A stretch of DNA of 64,000 nucleotides from Streptomyces coelicoflavus (GCF_003112555.1 NZ_BEWB01000008.1:248001-312000); one strand, 5' to 3'. Numbered from the stretch's first letter, positions 16,060 through 27,886 are shown. Notes: generated by a model from the letters alone, not told the origin. A program made the numbers and translations.

Positions 16060-17031
16060 ATGAAAGTCGCAGTCCTCGGCGCCGGGGCGATCGGCGCCTA
16101 TGTCGGCGCCGCGCTCCACCGTGCGGGCGCCGACGTGCATCTCATCGCCCGTGGACCGCATCTGGCGGCCATGAGGCAGTACGGAGTACGGGTGCGCAGC
16201 CCGCGCGGCGACTTCACCGCGCACCCGCGCGCCACCGACGACCCGGCCGGAGTCGGCCCGGTCGACTACGTGTTCCTGGGTCTGAAGGCCAACTCGTACG
16301 CGGCGTGCGGGCCGCTGATCGAGCCGCTCCTGCACGACTCGACGGCGGTCGTGGCCGCCCAGAACGGCATCCCCTGGTGGTACTTCCACCGCCACGGCGG
16401 CCCCTGGGACGGGCGCCGTCTCGAGAGCGTGGACCCGGCCGGCGCGGTCAGTGCGGTGCTCGCGCCCGAACGGGCCGTCGGCTGCGTCGTGTACGCGGCC
16501 ACCGAACTGGAACAGCCGGGCGTCGTACGGCATGTGGAAGGCACCCGGTTCTCCGTCGGCGAGCCCGGCCGGGAGGTCTCGGCGCGGTGCCTGGCGTTCA
16601 GCGAGGCGATGCGGGCGGGCGGCCTGAAGTGCCCGGTCGAGCCGGACCTGCGCGGCGACATCTGGCTGAAGCTGCTGGGCAACATCTCCTTCAACCCGAT
16701 CAGCGCCCTGGTCCGGGCCACCATGGGCCAGATGTGCCGGCACGGCGGCACCCGCGAGGTCATCGAGACCATGATGACCGAGACGCTGACGGTCGCCCGG
16801 GCCCTCGGCTGCGAGGTCGGCGTGTCCATCGAACGCCGGCTCGCGGGTGCCGAACGGGTCGGCGACCACCGCACCTCCACGCTCCAGGACCTGGAGCGCG
16901 GCAAGCCGCTCGAACTCGACGTGCTGCTCGCGGCCGTCGTCGAGCTGGCGGAGATCACCGGCGTCCCGGTGCCCACCCTGCGCACCGTGCACGCCCTGTC
17001 GGACCTGCTCGCGTCGAGGAGCGCCGCATGA
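16060..17031 (+). CDS. PanE/ApbA-type 2-dehydropantoate 2-reductase family protein
   Basis: 323 residues. It opens with the NADPH-binding MKVAVLGAGAIGAYVG. The ketopantoate reductase domains follow (VFLGLKANSY, AQNGIPWWYF, a conserved LRGDIWLKLLGNISFNPISAL catalytic Lys/Asn segment, and GKPLELDVLLAAVVELAE). Members reduce 2-keto acids to 2-hydroxy acids. It is the first gene of the formate operon and overlaps the catalytic subunit start by ATGA. Genuine PanE would serve pantothenate synthesis, but the context suggests a different keto acid. Confidence 0.85.
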   Translation: MKVAVLGAGAIGAYVGAALHRAGADVHLIARGPHLAAMRQYGVRVRSPRGDFTAHPRATDDPAGVGPVDYVFLGLKANSYAACGPLIEPLLHDSTAVVAAQNGIPWWYFHRHGGPWDGRRLESVDPAGAVSAVLAPERAVGCVVYAATELEQPGVVRHVEGTRFSVGEPGREVSARCLAFSEAMRAGGLKCPVEPDLRGDIWLKLLGNISFNPISALVRATMGQMCRHGGTREVIETMMTETLTVARALGCEVGVSIERRLAGAERVGDHRTSTLQDLERGKPLELDVLLAAVVELAEITGVPVPTLRTVHALSDLLASRSAA

Positions 17032-18936
17032 GGAAACGCGACCGAACCCCCAAGACCTACACCCGCCTCACCCACCCCCTGGTCCGGGACTCGCGCGAGG
17101 CGCCCTTGCGCCGGGCGACCTGGGAGGAGGCCCTGGACCGCACGGCCCGGGGCCTGGCGGCGGCGCGCGGCGCGTTCGGGATGTTCTCCTGCGCACGGGC
17201 GACCAACGAGATGAACTACGTGGCGCAGAAGTTCGCCCGGGTGGTCATGGGCACCCACAACGTCGACTCCTGCAACCGCACCTGTCACGCGCCGAGCGTG
17301 GCGGGCCTGTCGGCCGCCTTCGGCTCGGGCGGCGGCACCTCCTCCTACGAGGAGATCGAGCACACCGACGTCATCGTGATGTGGGGCTCCAACGCCCGCT
17401 TCGCCCACCCGATCTTCTTCCAGCACGTGCTGAAGGGCATCCGGGGCGGCGCCCGCATGTACGCGGTGGACCCGCGCCGCACCTCGACCGCGGAGTGGGC
17501 GGAGAGCTGGCTCGGCCCGAACGTCGGCACGGACATCCCGCTGGCGCACGCGGTGGGCCGCGAGATCATCCACGCCGGCCTGGTCAACGAGGCGTTCGTC
17601 GAACGCGCGACGACGGGCTACGACGACTACCGGGCCCTGGTCGAGCCCTGGACCCTCTCCCTCGCCGAGAAGGTGACCGGCGTGCCGGCCGCCGCCATCC
17701 GCGACCTCGCGCACGCCTACGCCCGCGCCGAGCGCGCCCAGCTGTGCTGGACCCTCGGCATCACGGAGCACCACAACGGCACGGACAACGTCCGCGCCCT
17801 GATCAACCTCTCCCTGCTCACCGGCCACGTCGGCCGCTACGGCTCCGGCCTCCAGCCCCTGCGCGGCCAGAACAACGTGCAGGGCGGCGGCGACATGGGC
17901 GCCATCCCCAACCGGCTCCCCGGCTTCCAGGACGTCCTCGACCCGGAGGTCCGCCGGAAGTTCGAGACGGCGTGGGACACGGTCGTCGAACCGCACCACG
18001 GCCTCACCCTGACGGAGATGTTCGAGGCGATGGACGAGGGCACGCTCCGCGCCGTCTACTGCATCGGCGAGAACCCGGCCCAGTCGGAGGCGGACGCGGA
18101 ACAGGCGGTACGCCGCCTGCGCGCCCTGGACTTCCTGGTCGTCCAGGACATCTTCCTCACGAGGACCGCCGAACTGGCCGACGTGGTCCTCCCCGCGACC
18201 GCCGGCTGGGCGGAGACGGAGGGCACCACCACCAACAGCGAGCGGCGCGTCCAACGCGTGCGCAAGGCGGTGACCCCGCCCGGAGAGGCCCGCGAGGACA
18301 TCGACATCCTCTGCGACCTCGCCGCCCGCCTGGGCCACGACTGGAAGTACGCCGACGCGGAGGCGGTCTGGAACGAACTGCGCGCCCTCTCCCCCGACCA
18401 CCACGGCATGACGTACGCCCGTCTGGAGGAGCACCAGGGCATCCAGTGGCCGTGCCCGAGCACGGAGGAGCTGGAACCTCCCTACCTGCACGGCAGGTTG
18501 TGGTCCCGGGACCCCGGGCTCCGTGGCCGCCGAGCCCCCTTCGGCATCGTCCGGCACGACCCGCCCGTGGACCTCACCGACGAGCGGTACCCGATCCGGC
18601 TGACCACGGGACGCCGTCTCGACTCCTACAACACGGGTGTACAGAGCGGCGGTTACGCCTCCCCGCTGCGCCGCGGCGAGTCCGTCGAGCTCTGCCCGGA
18701 GGACGCCGAACGCTACGGGGTGGTGGTCGGCGAGCAGGTCCGGGTGACCTCCCGGCGCGGCTCGCTGCTGGCCCCCGTCTGGGTCGACCCGGCCCTGCGC
18801 CCCGGTCTGGCCTTCATGAGCTTCCACTTCCCCGACGAGGTGGACACCAACCAGCTGACCATCGAGGCCAACTGCCCGATCGCCGGGACGGCGGAGTTCA
18901 AGGCCTCGGCGATCCGGATCGAGAAGGTGAGCACCG

Positions 18937-18956
<20 letters not shown>
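17028..18956 (+). CDS. Formate dehydrogenase catalytic subunit, molybdopterin type, lacking its N-terminal Fe4S4 domain
   Basis: 642 residues. The molybdopterin oxidoreductase domain starts directly at LTHPLVRDSREAPLRRATWEEALD, a point normally about 55-60 residues into the alpha subunit. C86-H87 in RTCHAPSVAGL is the Mo-ligand Cys and adjacent His of cytosolic formate dehydrogenases. QNNVQGGGDMGAIPN and TRTAELADVVLPATAGWAETEGT are typical. The molybdopterin dinucleotide-binding C-terminal domain is about 520-642. The ATG at 17028 overlaps the stop of the reductase gene. The missing Fe4S4 domain is encoded at the end of the gene at 20862-21722. The enzyme should oxidise formate to CO2 and pass electrons to NAD through the fused diaphorase subunit. 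Confidence 0.88.
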
Positions 18957-20861
<1,905 letters not shown>

Positions 20862-20865
<4 letters not shown>

Positions 20866-21722
20866 CCGCGATACCGCTCGGAGTGCCGCGCCGCCTGGTG
20901 GAGTTCACCCTCGACGGGCAGGAGGCCCGGGTCCCCGAAGGGTCCACGATCCTCGACGCCTGCCGGGCCGCCGGGAAGGACGTGCCGACCCTGTGCGAGG
21001 GCGACACGCTCACCCCGAAGAACGCCTGCCGGGTCTGCGTGGTGGACGTGGAGGGCGCCCGAACCCTCGCACCCGCCTGCTCGCGCCGGGCCGAGCCCGG
21101 CATGGTGGTGCGCACGGACACCGAGCGCGCGCGGCACAGCCGCAAGGTGGTCCTGGAACTCCTCGCCTCCTCGGTCGACCTCTCCACGACCCCTTCGGTC
21201 GCCCAGTGGCTCACGGAGTACGAGGCGAAGCCCGACCGCTTCGGCCCGGACGCGGCCCGCGTCGACGAGGCGCCGCGCGTCGACAACGACCTCTACGTGC
21301 GCGACTACGGCAAGTGCATCCTCTGCTACAAGTGCGTGGACGCCTGCGGCGACCAGTGGCAGAACAGCTTCGCGATCTCCGTCTCCGGCCGCGGCTTCGA
21401 CGCCCGGATCTCGGTCGAGCACGACGGCCCGCTGACCGACTCGGCGTGCGTGTACTGCGGCAACTGCATCGAGGTGTGCCCCACGGGCGCCCTGTCCTTC
21501 AAGTCGGAGTACGACATGCGGGCGGCGGGCACCTGGGACGAGGAGCGGCAGACCGAGACGACGACGGTGTGCGCGTACTGCGGAGTGGGCTGCAACCTCA
21601 CGCTCCATCTGCAGGACAATGAGATCGTCAAGGTCACCTCACCGCACGACAACCCGGTGACCCACGGCAATCTCTGCATCAAGGGCCGCTTCGGCTACCA
21701 GCACGTACAGAACCGGGACTGA
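20862..21722 (+). CDS. Formate dehydrogenase iron-sulfur subunit carrying the relocated Fe4S4 domain of the catalytic subunit
   Basis: 286 residues. A 2Fe-2S ferredoxin domain has C45, C56, C59 and C73. A double 4Fe-4S domain has C152, C155, C158, C162 and C196, C199, C202, C206. Residues 230-286 then read TTVCAYCGVGCNLTLHL and NPVTHGNLCIKGRFGYQHV, with C237, C240, C244 and C272. That is exactly the N-terminal Fe4S4 domain of a formate dehydrogenase alpha subunit, and it stops where the catalytic gene at 17028 begins in family alignments. The first three clusters match the NuoG-like head of FdsA. It would carry electrons between the Mo site and the diaphorase. The ATG overlaps the upstream stop. 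Confidence 0.9.
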
Positions 21723-21753
21723 CCGGCACACCGACCGGCGCAAGGGGCACGAC

Positions 21754-22602
21754 ATGGGACGAGTCACGGAACGACGCAAGGTCATCCGCATCAGGGACGG
21801 GGCGGTCTCCACCCGCCCGGACACGCTCGTCGCCGAGGAACCGCTGGAGATCCGGCTGAACGGCAAGCCCCTCGCCATCACCATGCGCACTCCCGGCGAC
21901 GACTTCGCTCTGGCGGCGGGTTTCCTGGTGAGCGAGGGAGTGCTCGCCGAACAGGGCGACCTGCGGAACATCGTGTACTGCGCGGGCGCCACAGTCGACG
22001 GCTCCAACACCTACAACGTGGTCGACGTGCGGACCGCGCCCGGCGTGCGCATCCCGGACATCACCCTGGAGCGGAACGTCTACACCACCTCGTCCTGCGG
22101 GCTGTGCGGCAAGGCGAGCCTGGACGCGGTGCGCACCACGACCCGCTGGCCCGTCGCCGACACTCCCCCGGTCCGCGTCACCCCGGAGCTGCTGGCCGAG
22201 CTGCCCGACCGGCTGCGCGCCTCCCAGCGGGTCTTCGACCGGACCGGCGGACTGCACGCGGCGGCGCTGTTCACCGAGGACGGCGAGCTGGTGGACGTAC
22301 GGGAGGACGTGGGCCGGCACAACGCGGTCGACAAGCTGGTCGGGCGCGCCCTCCAGAACGGGGACCTGCCGTTGTCCCGCTCCGTGCTGCTGGTGTCGGG
22401 CCGGGCCTCCTTCGAGCTGGCGCAGAAGGCCGTGATGGCGGGCATCCCGGTGCTGGCCGCGGTGTCGGCACCGTCCTCGCTGGCCGTTGACCTGGCCGCC
22501 GAGACCGGACTGACACTGGTGGGCTTCTTGCGCGGCAGCTCCATGAACGTGTACGCGGGCGAGGACCGCGTCGCCCTGCGGGCCGCGGCCGCCCGGGGCT
22601 GA
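21754..22602 (+). CDS. fdhD: Formate dehydrogenase accessory sulfurtransferase FdhD
   Basis: 282 residues with the diagnostic SSCGLCGK (C115, C118), EEPLEIRLNGKPLAITMRTPG near the N-terminus, DVGRHNAVDKLVG, and SGRASFELAQKAVMAGIP. FdhD passes sulfur from a cysteine desulfurase to the molybdenum cofactor of formate dehydrogenase. It lies 31 bases after the iron-sulfur subunit with AAGGGG upstream and completes the operon. Confidence 0.96.
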   Translation: MGRVTERRKVIRIRDGAVSTRPDTLVAEEPLEIRLNGKPLAITMRTPGDDFALAAGFLVSEGVLAEQGDLRNIVYCAGATVDGSNTYNVVDVRTAPGVRIPDITLERNVYTTSSCGLCGKASLDAVRTTTRWPVADTPPVRVTPELLAELPDRLRASQRVFDRTGGLHAAALFTEDGELVDVREDVGRHNAVDKLVGRALQNGDLPLSRSVLLVSGRASFELAQKAVMAGIPVLAAVSAPSSLAVDLAAETGLTLVGFLRGSSMNVYAGEDRVALRAAAARG

Positions 22603-22623
22603 CCCGCCTCCCCGCTGCACGGC

Positions 22624-22674
22624 GGCGGGGCCCCTGCCGGCGGGTAGCGCCCCCTGCGCCGCCGGGGCCCCGCC
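22624..22674 (+). terminator. Possible terminator after fdhD
   Basis: GGCGGGGCCCC (22624-22634) and GGGGCCCCGCC (22664-22674) are perfect 11-base arms, but the loop is 29 bases and each arm is itself partly palindromic. It lies 22 bases after the stop. There is no T tract. Confidence 0.45.
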
Positions 22675-22792
22675 TCGACCCCGTCCCGACACGCGGGAAG
22701 CGGCGCGGTCCCCGTGAGCGCGGGACGCCTCTTGTACTGATGTGCGCACGAAGGTTTCCCCCTCTCCAGCCGCCCGAAGGGCAGACCGCGCC

Positions 22793-24709
22793 ATGCCGCC
22801 CCGACCTCCCCGCTCCCTCTGGCTCGCCCTCGCCGCGTCGTGCGCGCTGGCCGTCCCCACGCCCCCTGTGTTCGCCCAGTCCGGCGAGCGGGCGCCGGAG
22901 TTCGCGGAGCAGGTGCTCTTCGACGCGGCGCGGGACCCGGGCGGCTACGCCTGCTTCCGCATCCCGGCGGTCGTGCGCACGACGGCCGGCACGCTGCTCG
23001 CGTTCGCCGAGGGCCGCGTCCTCGACTGCGGGGACGCGGGCGACATCGACATCGTCCTCAAACGCTCCACCGACGGCGGACGTACCTGGGGCCCCCTCCA
23101 GGTCGTCAACGACGGCGGCGGCGACACCCACGGCAACCCGGCCCCGGTCGTCGACCGCGGCACCGGCCGGGTCCTCCTGCTGGAGACGTACAACGCGGGC
23201 CGCACGGACGCCGGCAACTGCGCGGTGCCCTGTGCCCGCACACCGCACCTTCAGCACAGCGACGACGACGGCCGCACCTGGTCCGCGCCCCGCGACCTGG
23301 GCCCCGAGATCCTGCCGCCCGCCTGGAACTCCTGGTACGCCACCGGTCCCGGGCACGGCGTCCAGCTCACCGGCGGCGCCCACCCCGGCCGGCTCGTCGT
23401 CGGCGTCAACGCCGAGACCTGGGACGGCGAGCGAAGCGGGACGGGGGTCCCCCCGGCCGGAGGCCGGGGGAGGGTCACCGCCAACCACGCCGCTCTCGTG
23501 GTCAGCGACGACGGCGGCGGGCACTGGAGGATCGGCGCCACCGACACCTGGCCCGTCGCCGCCGACGGCACCTTCCAACAGAAGCCCTCCGAACTGACCC
23601 TCACCGAGCGTGCCGACGGCGCGCTCCTGGTCAGCGGCCGCGAGGAGCACGGCACCGACCTCGGCCACCGCACCCAGGCCCTCAGCCTCGACGGCGGCGA
23701 CAGCTTCACCGCGCCCTTCCGCGCCCTGCCCGGCCTCTACGCCCCGCGGGTGCAGGGCGCGCTGCTGCGCATGGACGACCGCGTCCTGCTGTCCGCGCCG
23801 GCCGATCCCGACCGCCGCCGGACGATGACGCTGCGCTCCTCCTACGACGGCGGCGCGACCTGGGACGGTGTGGACCGCGGCACGGTCGTCACGCGGGACT
23901 GGTCGGGCTACTCGGACCTGGTGGCCGTCGACGACGACACGGTGGGCCTGCTGTACGAGGGCGGGGCGTCCGACGCCCGCGACGAGATCCGCTTCGCCCG
24001 CTTCGCCGAGGACTGGCCGGCGCCGCCCCGGCCCGCCGGCCCGACCACCCCCGACCTGGCGCCGGGTGCCGCGCCCGCGACCGTGCTCGGCGGCGCCGGG
24101 ACGACGGACGGCGCGGTGGGTGGCGCGCTCGCGTTCGACGGCGCCGACGACGCCGTACGGCTGCCGTACGACGGGCGGCTGCCGCTCGGGGACGGCGACT
24201 TCACGGCGTCGCTGTGGTTCCGGTACACGGCGGCCGACGGGGAGCAGCCGCTGCTGTGGATGGGCGGCATCGGCACCACCCAGCCCCAGGTGTGGCTGCG
24301 CGCCGAGCCCGGCGACGGCCGGGTGCGGGGGCTGATCACCGCGCGCGAGGGCGGGGCGGCCCCGCGTTCGGCCTGGGTGGACACCGACCGGGCGTACGAC
24401 GACGGGCGGTGGCACCGGCTGGCGCTGCGCCGCGGCGGGGGCCGGCTCACGCTCTTCGTGGACGGTGCGCCGGTGGCCGGCACGGCGGACGTGCCGGGCT
24501 CCGTCAGCCGCGATTCGCCCTTCGGGGTGCACATCGGCGAGCGGATGGACGGCCGGGCCCGGTTCACCGGCGCCGTCGACGACGTGCGGGTGTGGAGACG
24601 GGCCCTGACCGACGAGGAGATCGCGGCCGGCGCCCCGCCCTCCGCCACCGGGGACACGGTCCTGCACCTGCCCATGGACCGGGTGGACCGGACGGACGCG
24701 GGCGGCTGA
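22793..24709 (+). CDS. Secreted exo-alpha-sialidase (GH33) with C-terminal LamG-like domain
   Basis: 638 residues. Signal peptide about 1-29 (LWLALAASCALAVPTPPVFA). The catalytic propeller spans about 38-415 and has the FRIP motif (55-58, arginine triad), Asp boxes STDGGRTW (92-99), SDDDGRTW, SDDGGGHW and SYDGGATW, the nucleophile region DWSGYSDLV, and a late GLLYEGG segment. A LamG/concanavalin-like domain is about 440-630. I chose the ATG at 22793, with GAAGGG upstream, over an in-frame GTG at 22742 that has no ribosome site and spoils the signal peptide. It would release terminal sialic acids from glycans outside the cell. A GC-rich mini-repeat adds about 10 residues near 217-227. Confidence 0.88.
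   Translation: MPPRPPRSLWLALAASCALAVPTPPVFAQSGERAPEFAEQVLFDAARDPGGYACFRIPAVVRTTAGTLLAFAEGRVLDCGDAGDIDIVLKRSTDGGRTWGPLQVVNDGGGDTHGNPAPVVDRGTGRVLLLETYNAGRTDAGNCAVPCARTPHLQHSDDDGRTWSAPRDLGPEILPPAWNSWYATGPGHGVQLTGGAHPGRLVVGVNAETWDGERSGTGVPPAGGRGRVTANHAALVVSDDGGGHWRIGATDTWPVAADGTFQQKPSELTLTERADGALLVSGREEHGTDLGHRTQALSLDGGDSFTAPFRALPGLYAPRVQGALLRMDDRVLLSAPADPDRRRTMTLRSSYDGGATWDGVDRGTVVTRDWSGYSDLVAVDDDTVGLLYEGGASDARDEIRFARFAEDWPAPPRPAGPTTPDLAPGAAPATVLGGAGTTDGAVGGALAFDGADDAVRLPYDGRLPLGDGDFTASLWFRYTAADGEQPLLWMGGIGTTQPQVWLRAEPGDGRVRGLITAREGGAAPRSAWVDTDRAYDDGRWHRLALRRGGGRLTLFVDGAPVAGTADVPGSVSRDSPFGVHIGERMDGRARFTGAVDDVRVWRRALTDEEIAAGAPPSATGDTVLHLPMDRVDRTDAGG
23443..23472. repeat. GC-rich mini-repeat inside the sialidase gene (in frame)
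   Basis: GGGGGTCCCCCC is followed by a hairpin with arms CCCCCGGCC and GGCCGGGGG around GGA, ending GGGGGAG. The ends match the two mini-repeats in the broken short-chain dehydrogenase gene at 32671 and 33129; the middle is shorter. It reads as GVPPAGGRG in a propeller loop and keeps the frame. Confidence 0.65.
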
Positions 24710-24734
24710 GCGTCACGGCGCGGGTGCGGACGTT

Positions 24735-25772
24735 TCAGGCGGAACGGCTGCCGGTGCCGACCGCGGTGCGCGCCGGGGCGGCCGGCTCCTCGGGGGAGAC
24801 CGCTTCCGGGTCGTGCGACCGCCGCTTGGCGATCACCGCGCAGACCATCAGCTGCATCTGGTGGAAGACCATCAGCGGCAGTACCGCCAGCGAGGCCTGG
24901 GCGCCGAACAGGACGCTCGCCATGGGCAGCCCGGCGGCGAGCGACTTCTTGGACCCGGCGAACTGGATCGCGATGCGGTCCTGGCGCCCGAAGCCGAGAC
25001 CCTTCGCCCCGTACCAGGTCAGCCCCAGCATCACGGCCAGCAGCACCGCCTCGACGGCCAGCAGCCCGGCGAGGCGCGCCGGGCTCACCTGGTGCCAGAT
25101 GCCCTGGACCATGCCCTCGCTGAACGCCGTGTAGACGACCAGGAGGATCGAGCCCCGGTCGACGAGCCCGAGCACCTTCTTGTGCCGGGCGACGAAGCCC
25201 CCGATCCACCGGCGCAGCAGCTGCCCGGCCAGGAACGGCACAAGGAGTTGCAGCACGATCTTCACCACCGAGTCGGCGGAGAACCCGCCCCCGCCGCCGC
25301 CCAGGAGGGCCGCGGCCAGCAACGGTGTGACGACGATGCCGACCAGCGAGGAGAAGGACCCGGCGCAGATGGCGGCGGGCACGTTGCCGCGGGCGATGGA
25401 GGTGAACGCGATCGAGGACTGGATGGTCGACGGGACCAGGGTGAGGAAGAGCAGGCCCTGGTAGAGGGGGTCGGTCAGGAACACCGGGACCAGGCCGCGC
25501 GAGGCGAGTCCCAGCAGCGGGAAGACGACGAAGGTGCAGGCCAGCACGGTGACGTGGAGCCGCCAGTGCCGTACGCCGTCCATCGCCTCACGGGTGGACA
25601 GCCGGGCGCCGTAGAGGAAGAAGAGGAACGCGACGGCGCCGGTGGAGGCACCGGAGGCGACGTCCGCGCCCGTGCCGCGGGCCGGCAGTAGCGCCGCGAG
25701 GCCCACCGTGCCGAGCAGCAGCAGGATGTACGGGTCGATCGGCATCCAACTCGGCCAACGCAGGCGTTTCAC
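24735..25772 (-). CDS. Bile acid:sodium symporter family transporter
   Basis: 345 residues with about 10 membrane helices, of the SBF-like (YocS/PSE) type. Marks are VAFLFFLYGARLS after helix 2, LVPSTIQSSIAFTSIARGN (the conserved helix-break motif), and IQFAGSKKSLAAGLPMASVLF. It starts at GTG 25772 with GGAG 4 bases away. A LysR gene diverges from it. It converges with the sialidase gene, 25 bases between stops. The substrate is unknown; bacterial members carry organic acids or sterols. Confidence 0.9.
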   Translation of the reverse strand: MKRLRWPSWMPIDPYILLLLGTVGLAALLPARGTGADVASGASTGAVAFLFFLYGARLSTREAMDGVRHWRLHVTVLACTFVVFPLLGLASRGLVPVFLTDPLYQGLLFLTLVPSTIQSSIAFTSIARGNVPAAICAGSFSSLVGIVVTPLLAAALLGGGGGGFSADSVVKIVLQLLVPFLAGQLLRRWIGGFVARHKKVLGLVDRGSILLVVYTAFSEGMVQGIWHQVSPARLAGLLAVEAVLLAVMLGLTWYGAKGLGFGRQDRIAIQFAGSKKSLAAGLPMASVLFGAQASLAVLPLMVFHQMQLMVCAVIAKRRSHDPEAVSPEEPAAPARTAVGTGSRSA

Positions 25773-25887
25773 GGTGCTCCACTTGCTCGCTGCTTACTCG
25801 TTCTCGCTCGTTCGGGTGGGGTCACGGGTCCCCGCTCCATCGTGCTCCCCCATCCGGCGATCGGGAATCCGGCATACCGCTCTGACT

Positions 25888-25908
25888 GTCATCACGATCA
25901 CCGATGAC
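25888..25908. promoter_or_regulatory. Putative LysR-type operator
   Basis: GTCATC and GATGAC are perfect 6-base arms separated by 9 bases, 18 bases upstream of the LysR start and 115 bases upstream of the symporter start. The arrangement fits the T-N11-A type site of LysR regulators in divergent promoters. Confidence 0.55.
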
Positions 25909-25926
25909 CGCCTCTAGACTGACGGC

Positions 25927-26808
25927 ATGTACGACCCCTCCCACCTGCGTACGTTCCTGTCGGTGGCCCAGACGCTGAGCTTCACGCAGGCCGCCCGGCG
26001 GCTCGGGCTGCGCCAGTCGACGGTGAGCCAGCACGTACGTCGGCTCGAGGACGCCACCGGACGGCAGCTGTTCAGCCGGGACACGCACTCCGTGGAACTG
26101 ACGGAGGACGGGGAGGCGATGCTCGGGTTCGCGCGCCGGATCCTGGAGCTGCACGAGCAGGCGACGGCGTTCTTCACGGGCACCCGGCTGCGCGGGCGGC
26201 TGCGGTTCGGGGCGTCCGAGGACTTCGTGCTGACCCGGCTGCCGGAGATCCTGGAGGGCTTCCGGCACGAGCACCCGGAGGTGGACCTGGAGCTGACGGT
26301 GGAGCTGTCGGGGACGCTGCACGAGCAGCTGGCGGCCGGGAAGCTGGACCTGGTGCTCGCCAAGCGGCGCCCCGAGGACCCTCGGGGCGAGCCCGTCTGG
26401 AGCGACCGGCTGGTGTGGATCGGCGCGCAGCGGCTGCGCCTGGACCCGGACCGCCCGGTGCCGCTCATCGTCTACCCGCCGCCGGGCATCACCCGCGCCC
26501 TCGCCCTGGACGCCTTGCAGCGGGAGGGCCGCGAGTGGCGCGTCGCGTGCACCAGCGGCAGCCTGAACGGGCTGATCGCGGCCGCCCGGGCGGGCCTGGG
26601 CGTGATGGCGCACTCGCGCGGCCTCGTCCCGCCCGGTCTCGTGCGGGTGCCGGACCGGGCCGGACTGCCCGAGCTGGGCGGCGTCGACTTCGTGCTGGTG
26701 CACGGCCGGCGCCGCCCCTCCGCGCAGGGTGCCGCGGACGCGCTGGCGGCGGCGGTCCTGGCGGGCGGCGACCGGCTGCACCGACCTCAGCGGGCGGGCC
26801 TCGGATAG
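25927..26808 (+). CDS. LysR-family transcriptional regulator
   Basis: 293 residues. The N-terminal helix-turn-helix is about 3-62 (LRTFLSVAQTLSFTQAARRL, QSTVSQHVRRLE). The LysR substrate-binding domain starts near 90 (GRLRFGASEDFVL). It is divergent from the symporter gene and probably controls it. The last 22 bases overlap the 3' end of the convergent AsnC-type gene. Confidence 0.93.
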   Translation: MYDPSHLRTFLSVAQTLSFTQAARRLGLRQSTVSQHVRRLEDATGRQLFSRDTHSVELTEDGEAMLGFARRILELHEQATAFFTGTRLRGRLRFGASEDFVLTRLPEILEGFRHEHPEVDLELTVELSGTLHEQLAAGKLDLVLAKRRPEDPRGEPVWSDRLVWIGAQRLRLDPDRPVPLIVYPPPGITRALALDALQREGREWRVACTSGSLNGLIAAARAGLGVMAHSRGLVPPGLVRVPDRAGLPELGGVDFVLVHGRRRPSAQGAADALAAAVLAGGDRLHRPQRAGLG

Positions 26809-27785
26809 GTGAGCTGCTTGACCCGGCGCAGGAAAGGCGACGCCTCCACGTGCCGGACGCCCTCCAGACGGCCGAGCGGACCGCTGAGGTAGGCGTAGAG
26901 GTCGGCGGTGCTGCGCACGACCGCGGTGGCGACGATGTTGGACGGGCCCGCGGTGGCGGCGGCGTGGGCGATCTCGTCGTGTGCGGCGAGCGCCTCGCCG
27001 ACGCGGTGGAGCGCGGCCGGGCTGGTGGTGAGCCACAGCACGGCGGCGGTCGGATATCCGAGGATCTCCGAGTGGTACTCCACGTCGATGTACACGGCGC
27101 CGGAGGCGAGCAGCGCGGCCAGGCGGCGTTTGACCGCGGACTCGGAGCGGCCGGTGGCGCGTTGGAGTTCGGGATACCCGGCGCGCCCGTCGCGTTCCAG
27201 GACGTCGAGCAGCGGCTCGTCCTCGGGGTCGATGCGGGCCGGGCCGGCCGGTCGCGGGCCGGTCTCCGGCCGCAGCGCCGCGACCTGGTCGTCGCCGAGC
27301 ACACCGAACTTGCGGAGCCAGCCGCTGGGTCCGCCGTAGAAGCGGTGCAGGATCTGGTGGGCGTGGATCTCGAGGACCCGCGGGGTGCGCGGCAGCTTGC
27401 CGAGGAGCAGGTCGTCCCGGTCGCCCGGGCTGCGCGGCCGGGTGCCGAAGATGACCTCGGTGCCGCCCGCGGCCAGTCCGATCCAGTTGGTGTCGGGCCG
27501 TTTGGCGAGGGCGTCCGCGATGGCGAGCGCGCTGTCGGGGACGCAGCGCAGCCGCAGCGTCCAGTGGTCCTGGGCGAGCGCCGCGGGGTCCCGGACGCCG
27601 ACCACCCGCAGTCCGCCCTCGGCGCAGAGCCTGCGGTAGCGGCGGGCGACGGTCTGGTCGGAGACGCCGAGTACGGCACCGATGCGGCTGAAGGAGGCGC
27701 GGCCGTTCACCTCCAGCGCGTCCAGGACGCGCAGGTCGAGTTCGTCGAAGGTGTCGGATTCCATCCGCAACGCGGTCTCTCCCAT
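26787..27785 (-). CDS. Lrp/AsnC-family regulator with two DNA-binding/RAM units
   Basis: 332 residues, about twice the usual 150. The first AsnC-type helix-turn-helix is about 14-60 (LDLRVLDALEVNGRASFSRIG, SDQTVARRYRRL), followed by a ligand-like region. A second helix-turn-helix starts near 190 (EPLLDVLERDGRAGYPELQ, SESAVKRRLAAL) with a RAM-like domain to the end. Tandem forms are common in actinobacteria. It diverges from an MFS exporter gene 101 bases away, which it may control. The start could be 27785 or the ATG at 27764; neither has a strong ribosome site. Confidence 0.88.
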   Translation of the reverse strand: MGETALRMESDTFDELDLRVLDALEVNGRASFSRIGAVLGVSDQTVARRYRRLCAEGGLRVVGVRDPAALAQDHWTLRLRCVPDSALAIADALAKRPDTNWIGLAAGGTEVIFGTRPRSPGDRDDLLLGKLPRTPRVLEIHAHQILHRFYGGPSGWLRKFGVLGDDQVAALRPETGPRPAGPARIDPEDEPLLDVLERDGRAGYPELQRATGRSESAVKRRLAALLASGAVYIDVEYHSEILGYPTAAVLWLTTSPAALHRVGEALAAHDEIAHAAATAGPSNIVATAVVRSTADLYAYLSGPLGRLEGVRHVEASPFLRRVKQLTYPRPAR

Positions 27786-27886
27786 CGGGTTCCGTCACCT
27801 GTGCGCCGGCAACGGGGTCGTTCGGTCGGCACCGGGTCATCGTACGGAGGCACAGACACTCGTAGCACACAGGAAGAAGACGGAAC

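Noticed and set aside
17273..17290. Selenocysteine in the formate dehydrogenase
   Set aside because: The residue at the molybdenum ligand position is encoded by a normal Cys codon (TGT), not TGA.
22742..22792. Earlier GTG start for the sialidase
   Set aside because: No ribosome site precedes it and it would put an Arg-rich extension before the signal peptide. The ATG at 22793 has GAAGGG at a good distance.
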